From: Sipunculus nudus
Taxonomy: Eukaryota; Annelida; Sipuncula; Golfingiida; Sipunculidae
Reading direction: 5' to 3'
NCBI GenBank assembly: GCA_026874595.1
Contig: CM049309.1
Location: forward strand, 43,725,079-43,789,078
DNA length: 64,000 nt
Shown here: positions 57,901 to 64,000 of the stretch, piece after piece
How positions within the stretch are numbered: the stretch's first letter is position 1
How the letters are laid out: each line of letters opens with the position of its first letter
Notes under the pieces: model-generated
Seen by the model: only the letters and a program-made list of their open reading frames with translations
Database searches by the model: none
Told to the model about the DNA's origin: nothing
Made by a program: the position numbers and the translations under genes

Positions 57901-60900
57901 GGGGACACACTGTGTATGACTTTGGATCGTCTTCTGCAACTGCTACCTCAAAATGAGTCATTGAACTGTAGATTTTCTCTTCAGTGTTAACCACCCACCA
58001 TCCTTCAAGCATGGAACTGGACCGTTGATACTCAAGATCCATCTGGCAGCGATATATTCTTACCTGATCAATGATGACAGATTCCATATCAACGTTAGTT
58101 AAGCTGATGTTCCACTTTGGTACTACAGCAAACAGCGTCCCATACAATGAAAACTGATGTTGCGCACGCACGGTGGGGAACAGCGTCACTTCCTGTGCAT
58201 TAACATGAAGGATCAGTTTCATCATGGCGTTATGAACAGTTTTAAGTGTGATTGTATATGCCCTGCCAATATGAATCTCATCTTGCGGTGCGAGGTCCAG
58301 TGTGGCATTACTCTCAATGGTTGTGTTCTTGTTCAGAACATAGATGAAATTTGCTTTTTGACAATCCGGCCCGTCATACATGTTAAAGTTCTTAAGTTGT
58401 GTGTTATAGGAAACATAGATAACACCATCTGAGGTGGCCAAAGTGGATCCGGCCTTACTAGAAGCTTTCACAGTCACATGGTATTTTTCCAAATGTTGAG
58501 GATTAACCATGGTAACACAGTGACTGGTCGCGTTCCCTACATGTACAAACATCAGCCCTTTTGGTTTTCGTGACGTCACACCGAAACTGACCCTGTAGTT
58601 CACATACTCTACGGAATGAGCAAACCCTGTCCACCTAGCACACATCACCCGTTTATTGAATGTATAATCGATATCGGGCGCACTGTGGTCTGTTCTCTGG
58701 TTTGGATTTATATCTAGCACAACGCCCTCTGACGGCCGATACATACTGAACACGGTAAAACCTTCCGATTTTACTTTGGTCTCGTGCCCGGCCCCATTCA
58801 ATACCCGAACGTAAAACCGGTAAGTCCGTTTCCTGTTCCGGTCGTGTTCCTCAAGGCGCAAAGAATCGATGCGCACGCACAATTTCCGTCGACCACATCC
58901 AGAGACGCGTTTGACAGGCCGGTACGTTAGGATTTCCTGCTCAAGCTCGTCCGTACCTGCAATAAATCGGGGAATTAGATTAATAATAAGAGTGAAAATT
59001 GTAAAAGGCAGATGAATTATGCATCATCAAAACTGAACGGAAGGGGTCAGCTCATATTTTGTTTTATCACTCTGTCTTAGTATTTGCAAATATCCAATTT
59101 CAAACAAATTATCTTGTTGCCCGTTCTTGTGTTAAGAAAGGTACGTGCGATTTCGACCGTGTTCTACGGGATGGGTTTTCTATGGGCCTTGTTCACCCAC
59201 GAGATGCACCGGCGTAAGTTTCTGATAGATGGCGCCGCGATGGACTCTTCGCTAAATTTGCAAATTAATGTCACATTTATATGAATTTATGGAAGATGCT
59301 GAAAATTACACCTAAATGACTCATTTTGCATCGTTTCCTACAGAAAAAAACACCGGTCATTTTCGAGACGTGGTCACAGAGGAGTTACGTGACAACTATT
59401 TAGTATTACAATCAATATAGATCATAATTCTAATATCTATATACTACTAAAAGTTTCGTGTCTGTTTGTTTGTTTGTCCCAGAAAACCATATAGGTGGTT
59501 AACCGTGTTCCCTCCAGAAAAGGGGGTTTCTAACGATGTACTGGGTACCTTATACACAAGATGTACTGGGTACCTTATACACAAAGACGTAGTTGGTTGA
59601 GAAAAAACAAAAACGGGCCTCGAAATTGGACATATTTTGCTATCAGCGTCAGTCAGATGCAATTACTTATAGTGTGCACAAAAAATTGGACATTCCACTT
59701 GCACAAAATTGAATTCCCGGCAGCATCACATCACAGGTCTATGTGCACAACATCGCACCGCTCCCCACCTTGCTATTGCTGGTCCCTTACCACAAAAACA
59801 TAAATAATTGGTTACGTATCGAGCACCAGACGTCGCTACCTTACGGGTCTGGGGAGTTCGCTACCTTAAGGGAACGGGGACACACTACACGGCAATATAC
59901 CCTTCCTCTGCACATTCTATAGTATAATATAAATAGCTCTGTATTCACAGTTTGCACCTACCTACAGCGACCAAGTACTGGTTTACACCAGACTCCGGGT
60001 CATTGAAGTCCGATTCCATCCACGAGAGTCGCGTCAAGTACTTTCCAACCCTTGGAATCAGCTTTCCTGAAAATACGGCAGGCGTTTCGTCAAGTATAAC
60101 CTGTCCGATTACGTGGGTACTTTCAAGCATAGCTTTATTGCGCATGCGCAACAGCAAATAAAATATCGTGCCATGACCAAGCGCACTGTGACGTTTGATG
60201 AAGTGAGTGTTCTTGAAAACGTTCTGGTAACCAAGGAGGTCTGGGCTCTCTCGGTTATCCAAACTGCTGGATATGCCCACCTATAAAAATATAAGAATAT
60301 TCTGATAGACTTTATTATGCCCCACCACATATACACAACCTGGTTCCATATTATACTGTTTCATTAAACGGACGAGGAAAACCTCTCATTTTACAGTAGG
60401 TTAAGAACTCTCATAATAAAAGCTTTAATATCTTAAGTCAAACACGGTGATATAATTAAGCCCCACCATAAATGAAAAAGTGAATTACCATGTCTATCTA
60501 TAATGGTTTCAATTTCCGTTACTAACGATGTACTGGGTACCTTATACACAAAGACGTAGTGGGTTGAGAAAAAATATTAAGTATTAGATCAACTACCTTA
60601 AAATCCATTTTTTCTCTAGCAGTCTTGCATACTAAATCGTATTATAACATTTACCTTGAAATCGTGTATCTGTGACTCCGGTTCCTCGTACTCCCATGTT
60701 AGCCATATTGAGTCATGCTGGATCCCGATAATTCCATCGGTGTTATAAACCCCATAGCTTTCGCACAGCTCTATGCTCCTAGGTTGCGCTACTGGTGCTC
60801 TATCAACCGTGGGCAAGTATGATAAATGGTCGACATCTTTTCTGAGGCATGGAAAGCCATCAACAGATAACCTCTGTTTCTTCCTGTTATCATATACAAT

Positions 60901-63900
60901 CCATAAGGATCCATTCCATACCCCGAGCCCCGGAGTTACCTTGCCACCGTGTAACGTCACTTCCTTAACAACCGGCGGTGTGGTGTCTACAGTGACGCCA
61001 CTGGAGCACACTGCAGCGGACGGGGCCATGCCATTGTTGAAAGCAACCACAGTTACGAAATACACTCCCAAGTCTACGGGTACCAGGAGTTCAGTAAAAT
61101 AGGCAGCTGTTGTTTCGGCAAAAGTAAGGTTGTCATGGGTTTCCTGCACAAGCATTTCTTGCTGTGTTAAACATCTGACAGCCAAAGCGTACCGATAGAA
61201 GCGAATTCCGCTCTCGCGGTCGTAGAAGCCATCCCAGTAAGCGGAAGCGGAACGAGACTGCGTGAAATCGACATCCGGTGATCCGGACAGACCGTCAAAC
61301 ACATAACCTGCCGAAAATTAATATTTTGATAACCTAAAAATTCCTGTGATTTGTTTTTTTATGTAGTCTGCGAACAGAACAACGGATTTTCATTTATTCT
61401 TCCCCACCAATTGCATCATATATTTTCGATCAAAACAAAAAACCATGATATTATTATTCACTTTTAGGCGCAATACATTCATACGTCTCAATGAATCAAC
61501 AAAATGATAAAATCTTACTACAAATGAATCGTTATATATTGTTAGACGTAGGCTTCTTTCCAAATTGGTCACATGAACAACAGGGCACAGGTTTCAAAAT
61601 TAGTTCTGGACCACCGGAGATTGGCGGGCAGTTTTAAAGGAAGTCCGACAATATCTGGTTAGCGCCTTACCACTAAGGCATTCATTTATTTTTACAAGGT
61701 CTGATCTAGACAGCGTTTTTACTGCATAGGAATCAAGAAAATATATAAATGATGCATAATAAAATAACAATCACGTCATCTGGTTGTTTCCCATATGAGC
61801 AATTTCCCGAAGTTTCTAGGTCAAACATTTGCCCATCCGACATTATGGGCTCACCTAGACAGATTACACTGTAATTTGGTTTGTAATTTACTGTTCTAAG
61901 TTTCATTATAGTCTATGATGTCAATGATGAAACCTATTTTTCCAAAAATAAAGAAAAAGTACAAATCAAAGATTAAAAAAAAAGAAATAAAAATCTAGGT
62001 AAAAAAATTATGATGCCCAACTTTCAAAAGAAAGAGGTCACAGTGACATATCAGGTTTCTGAAGAGTTTTAACCAGTTCATCCCTGTATGTTACGTTAGA
62101 AGCTTCTAGGTCCAACAATTATGATTTGTGCTTGACTTGCACGGTTCTCAAATCATGTTTTTGACAATAGCTCACAATGAAGATCACAATGACCAAAGGA
62201 AATTTGATCAGGATCTATCTGGATCTAATTGTAGAACTTTCTGTCTATCAGTTAAGATTTGTGTTCAACTGACTTTCAGGGTGCTCGTAACATTTTGCCT
62301 AGAATCCGTCGAATATAAGCCACAGTGACCTAATCAAGGGATTCTTCCAAGGAACTCAATGACCCAATGGATTTAAAGTAAGAGGTCAAACATTTACAAT
62401 ACCATGACATGATTTCAGAAATCCACGGGAACTTAACAAATAACTCCCTTGATGTAAAGTTTGGAACCTTTAGGTCTGACTGTGACACTTGTGCCCTGTT
62501 AAAGGTAGGATGGCCAAGCAGATGGAGTGACAGCTTAAAAAAAACTTGGGTGTCCATTAAAATTCTTTTTTTTGACCGGTTGATTTTCTGCCTTGTGGGA
62601 CCCGACTGTCCGTTTGAAAATTTTGCTTATTTCGAGCCCTGGGTTTACATAAAGGTTTATATGCATGTTAACAAGTATGGTCTAGAAAAACTATTAGCTT
62701 AATACGCCCATGTAATTTGCACCGATGTAGCGCCTACAAAAGAACAAGGTTTCCAGCAAAAACTGCGGGACTGCAATGATCCACAAAATGTTACAGCCTG
62801 GAGCTGATGACAACACTTAAAACAAGTGATAGAATGACAGGGCGTTAAAATATCTACCTGTAACTGGAGGCGAAGCATCCACAAGAAATGAAAACATGGC
62901 AACAGCGGTTAATTGGGCCTTGTTTGTCACGTTAACAGAGAAATAATATTCCTGGTTGTGGAGAGCATGATCAGCCGCGTGAGTCCTGAGGCTGCCGAGG
63001 TTCACACGGTAATGTGTAAGGGCACACGCGCCGATCTGTGGACAATCGCACCAATGACGATCATCGCAGGTCTCCTGTTGGACAAACAAGAAAAACAGTC
63101 ATTTCGATTCATTATCAAATATATATAATCCGCCTATGTCATATTACTTATTTAAAAAAATAGAAAAATGATAGAAATGTTGCCTTTCTAATCGTGTTTT
63201 AATAGAGCTCTACGGGTTGTAAGAAAACCACATTCAAAACCAAACAAGATTTGAAGGATGTACACCTCAGCGGGAAGAATGCTTGAGATATCAAAAACAT
63301 ACTGTACAGTTCATCTCTAAAATGTACTTACATTTTCCTTGTACTCCTACATAAAGGCTATTTGTCCTGAACTGATTCTGCACCAACTTTTTTAGAGGTC
63401 TTACATAAAAAGCCAACAAAACACACAAATGAATAAACACGCAGGCACATAGGATAACATAATGTTAACATGGATTACCACACAAATTTAGCGGAATAAT
63501 ATTTCAGGATCGTTCTCTCAAATTACTCCTTACGGTGTTCCCAAATAACTTTCAATAGAAAATTTTATTTCTAGTTTTCAATACATGATCCGTCCTAAAT
63601 AACAGTCCTAGGAAGCACATACTGTCTCTGATTTAAAGCAACACGCCTATAGTAAATACCCACCTCTAGATTTAATGTTTTCAGAGGCAGAGCTTGCGTT
63701 CCGATGTCGTTTAGCCAGGGCACGGTTCCGAGGGACCACCGCACAGCCCGGATGTTGCTATGGTGATCGAAGACATTTACATGAATACGCATGTGCGTAA
63801 AGTCCCGATCATTGTGGACATGAAGGCCAGTGACACCATTTGCTTCAAGGCCATTTAGTGTTACTGTTGGTGGACTTGAATCGACATATATCACGTGACT

Positions 63901-64000
63901 CTCTGTGACGTTTCTGCCCAAGACGTCTTCGGCTCTTATCCAAATGGTAAAGGTGTCGCCATCTTGTGATGAGTTTGTGATTAGTTTTTCTTGTGAAAGG
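41533..64000 (-). CDS. Giant extracellular fibronectin-III-like repeat protein, 3' part (16 exons, at least 2,788 aa)
   Basis: Exons: >64000-63664, 63074-62858, 61307-60655, 60280-59962, 58956-57434, 56961-56247, 55976-55860, 55161-54851, 54121-53999, 52486-52330, 50274-50091, 49400-47848, 47410-46100, 45617-45229, 44240-44105, 41855-41533. All junctions have GT/AG and matching phase, 8,368 nt in the window. The protein is an array of about 17 beta-sandwich repeats. Each typically has W-x-GF-x-D-x-ESG-x-x-Y-x-x-AIG, then a strand pair with Y-x-V-x-V-x-A-x-N-x-AG, then S-x-G-x-x-VD-x-TPP-x-x-G. This is a diverged fibronectin-III-like plan. There are scattered N-glycosylation sites and two Cys clusters. 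It is presumably secreted or displayed, acting in adhesion or matrix. No membrane segment is seen in the window, and the signal peptide must lie beyond 64000. Introns hold repeats, not genes. Confidence 0.85.
41990..43030 (+). mobile_element. Hairpin-ended satellite element, intronic copy
   Basis: It starts CATGACGCTCAGCTGACTGG. Two tandem units of 334 bp follow (AATATCCATGCAAAGAATCA at 42211 and 42545). Then a GGACAGACGGACAGACGG run and the hairpin TAGCCCAGATGACT (42994) / AGTCAGCTGAGCTA (43011), then AAAAAA. The 5' end repeats the hairpin arm in inverse (GCTCAGCTGACT). Confidence 0.7.
43097..43180. repeat. Compound (TA)n-(GT)n microsatellite
   Basis: (TA)14 runs into (GT)10, then TATATA and a second GT block. 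Confidence 0.95.
43764..43971. mobile_element. GGATCC-ended MITE, intronic copy
   Basis: AAAAGCGGATCCGGGG at the left and CCTGGATCCGCCCCTG at the right. It contains two poly-C runs (43865-43878, 43932-43943). Confidence 0.7.
44105..44240 (-). CDS. Repeat-protein exon o
   Basis: 45 codons, acceptor TTTCTATGCAG, donor C|GTGAGT. STYTVTVRAVNKAGIKSDGV is the second half of a repeat. Confidence 0.85.
44850..45125. repeat. Dispersed repeat, copy 2
   Basis: Shares GTAACCGCTGCTTTCTATGG, GCACAGAGCAAAAAATTG and GTGTCACATGCTTAAATT with 41069-41350. It lies in the intron between exons n and o. Confidence 0.65.
45229..45617 (-). CDS. Repeat-protein exon n
   Basis: 129 codons, acceptor TATGTTATTAG, donor GAT|GTACGT. 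Diverged repeats: VTVRCVNRVRLETVVKIDHL, then VSYNGFKTVRGIDHYLVTLM. Confidence 0.85.
45658..45950. repeat. (TTA)n and (TA)n microsatellites
   Basis: (TTA)n at about 45658-45706 and (TA)n at 45888-45950, both in the intron between exons m and n. Confidence 0.9.
46100..47410 (-). CDS. Repeat-protein exon m (1.3 kb)
   Basis: 437 codons, phase 1 to phase 1. Repeats include DVIVDTDPPHPGIVYVG, VCWLGFSDSGSGVRRYEIAI, VSWFLVDHESGVMTFQVGLG and YLIDWTPPIVPQP. A diverged segment (EFKKDLVSREPRDWLFTGQS) lies between the second and third. Confidence 0.9.
47848..49400 (-). CDS. Repeat-protein exon l (1.55 kb, EGF-like Cys cluster)
   Basis: 517 codons, acceptor CTTCTTCCAG, donor GGAG|GTAAAG. Three to four repeats (AWWHGFHDPHSDIKSYHWCV, VVDTSPPVFTEP, LQGFSDPHSGVDSYHVRLG, TSWTGIFTDEESHP) surround a Cys-rich block (CPVFSCEGHCTCNTVGATC) that resembles an EGF-type module but is too short to name firmly. 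Confidence 0.9.
50091..50274 (-). CDS. Repeat-protein exon k
   Basis: 61 codons, phase 1 in and phase 2 out (AA|GTAAGA). It completes the repeat begun in exon j (GITYYVTVEACNVHMLCERV then GVTVDDSPPVPGSVVIG). Confidence 0.85.
51184..51236 (+). repeat. Repeat shared with 962-1012
   Basis: AACTTTTCACAACCAAAATT...AGATCATTAATATATACACA is nearly identical at both sites. The rest of 50275-52329 is intron without visible genes. Confidence 0.7.
52330..52486 (-). CDS. Repeat-protein exon j
   Basis: 52 codons, acceptor CTTTTTTACAG, donor ACAG|GTCAAC. It encodes AHWTGFEEPESSITIYRVAI, the first half of a repeat. Confidence 0.85.
52980..53840 (+). repeat. 145-bp satellite, five units, with GGACGG tail
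   Basis: GCAGTATG or CAGTATG landmarks lie at 53061, 53207, 53351, 53496 and 53641 (144-146 bp apart), each unit with GAGCCCTCAT..ACCAACCAT and GCCATATTGGAATT. A GGACGGATGG run and AGTGAGCTAAAAC close it, as in the hairpin-ended elements. It lies in the intron between exons i and j. Confidence 0.75.
53999..54121 (-). CDS. Repeat-protein exon i
   Basis: 41 codons, acceptor ATCTTCTCCAG, donor CAG|GTTCTG, phase 0 to phase 0. ATNEVGG followed by FICDQTPPSGGHVSDG. Confidence 0.85.
54851..55161 (-). CDS. Repeat-protein exon h
   Basis: 103 codons, acceptor ATCACTGTCAG, donor CGG|GTATGA. It has VDQSGLETAAISNGLTIDAT then PPTPGSVTVG and VQWRDFRDPESSHLNYAVSV. Confidence 0.9.
55530..55800 (+). mobile_element. 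Helitron-like hairpin element, best copy
   Basis: It starts near CCTCCCCTGAGACGGTATGC and ends ACATTCCATGGAATGCAG (palindrome) then ATTTCTAGT. The CTAG-T end and the adjacent hairpin match Helitron 3' termini. There is no coding sequence. Confidence 0.6.
55860..55976 (-). CDS. Repeat-protein exon g (small)
   Basis: A 39-codon exon found by phase: acceptor GTGTTGGAG, donor ATAG|GTAAGT, phase 1 to phase 1. It supplies GSFPGGEDLFGRTSVGMTTH and on to SGHTYYAKVI, the strand pair missing between exons f and h. Confidence 0.75.
56247..56961 (-). CDS. Repeat-protein exon f
   Basis: 238 codons, phase 0 in and phase 1 out. It includes a non-repeat stretch (HFHGTGSHVYDIDPDVDLRY), paired Cys (FETCRRGHPGC) and then FTVDRTPPVAGHVHAG and VYWSGFSDVDE. 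Confidence 0.9.
57434..58956 (-). CDS. Repeat-protein exon e (1.5 kb)
   Basis: 507 codons without an intron, acceptor TTTATTGCAG, donor AAG|GTGCGT. Repeat words include ARWTGFAHSVEYVNYRVSFG and VVVLQDPPSTG. The middle (from FNMYDGPDCQKANFIY) is a diverged, Cys-bearing segment with C-x-x-C (SCSRC) and several N-glycosylation sites. Confidence 0.9.
59436..59600 (+). mobile_element. Possible Helitron 5' end with 25-bp tandem duplication
   Basis: TCTATATACTACTAAAAGTT resembles TC-initial Helitron 5' ends. GATGTACTGGGTACCTTATA plus CACAA is duplicated in tandem (59535-59559, 59560-59584) and occurs again at 60527 across exon d. Confidence 0.4.
59962..60280 (-). CDS. Repeat-protein exon d
   Basis: 106 codons, phase 0 in and phase 1 out. 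It closes one repeat (VILDETPAVFSG) and opens the next (LSWMESDFNDPESGVNQYLV). It is flanked on both sides by intronic copies of a GATGTACTGGGTACCTTATA repeat. Confidence 0.9.
60655..61307 (-). CDS. Repeat-protein exon c
   Basis: 217 codons, phase 1 in and phase 0 out (AAG|GTAAAT). It holds one full repeat (AYWDGFYDRESGIRFYRYAL ... GVTVDTTPPVVKEV) and the start of a second (LTWEYEEPESQIHDFK). Confidence 0.9.
61640..62500. repeat. Degenerate ~141-bp satellite, intronic
   Basis: Landmarks GGTCACAGTGACAT (62037), GATCACAATGACC (62179) and GCCACAGTGACC (62319) are spaced about 141 bp. The words GAAGCTTCTAGGTCCAAC and TTTGTGC are those of the 37240-38730 element. The terminal hairpin was not found. 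Confidence 0.5.
62858..63074 (-). CDS. Repeat-protein exon b (Cys cluster)
   Basis: 72 codons, acceptor TTGTCCAACAG, phase 0 in and phase 1 out. It starts ETCDDRHWCDCPQIGACA, four Cys in 16 residues, then a repeat half ending FLVDASPPVTG. Confidence 0.85.
63664..64000 (-). CDS. Repeat-protein exon a (runs off the window)
   Basis: 112 codons, open to the window edge. It contains VIYVDSSPPTVTLNG and WSLGTVPW. Donor GAG|GTGGGT, phase 0. The upstream exon boundary is outside. Confidence 0.85.

Overview
This is eukaryotic, intron-rich DNA. AT-rich introns and spacers carry many microsatellites, minisatellites and non-autonomous transposons. The protein types and repeat types point to a marine invertebrate, most likely a lophotrochozoan such as a bivalve or gastropod mollusc. 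That assignment is an inference from style, not from a marker gene. No bacterial operons, rRNA genes or intact tRNA genes are visible.

Three genes on the minus strand can be rebuilt exon by exon, with splice sites and reading phase closing exactly. (1) 18554-6122 is a six-exon gene for a 264-residue protein with a signal peptide at the start and a hydrophobic tail at the end. It looks GPI-anchored or tail-anchored at the cell surface, and its family is not recognised. (2) 34105-27686 is a nine-coding-exon gene for a 491-residue protein. It fuses a membrane CDP-alcohol phosphotransferase (motif with D113, D116, G117, A120, G136, D140, D144) to a cytidylyltransferase (HEGH at 357-360, RGISST at 464-469). 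One polypeptide could therefore make a CDP-activated headgroup and transfer it to a lipid. This is the most interesting object in the window. (3) 64000-41533 is the 3' part of a very large gene: 16 exons in phase encode at least 2,788 residues of fibronectin-III-like repeats (W-x-GF-x-D-x-ESG / VD-x-TPP-x-x-G). Its 5' end lies beyond the right edge, and its 3' end may extend to an exon at 36.0 kb.

Layout. 1-963: LINE 3' end. 1077-1145: possible last exon of a plus-strand gene. 1.1-6.1 kb: no clear gene. 6.1-18.6 kb: gene 1, with introns full of repeats (a 279-bp satellite inside an inverted-repeat element, a 'gactcgg' minisatellite family, a Harbinger-like MITE, a pogo-like element). 18.6-27.6 kb: intergenic, with a Tc1 element nested inside a Helitron-like element, GGATCC-ended MITEs and a tandem tRNA-derived SINE array. 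27.7-36.0 kb: gene 2. 36-41.5 kb: SINEs and a satellite-bearing hairpin element. 41.5-64 kb: gene 3, with more of the same repeats in its introns.

The genes show no obvious functional link beyond shared orientation. Genes 1 and 3 encode extracellular or surface proteins. Gene 2 encodes a lipid-headgroup enzyme of the endomembrane system.
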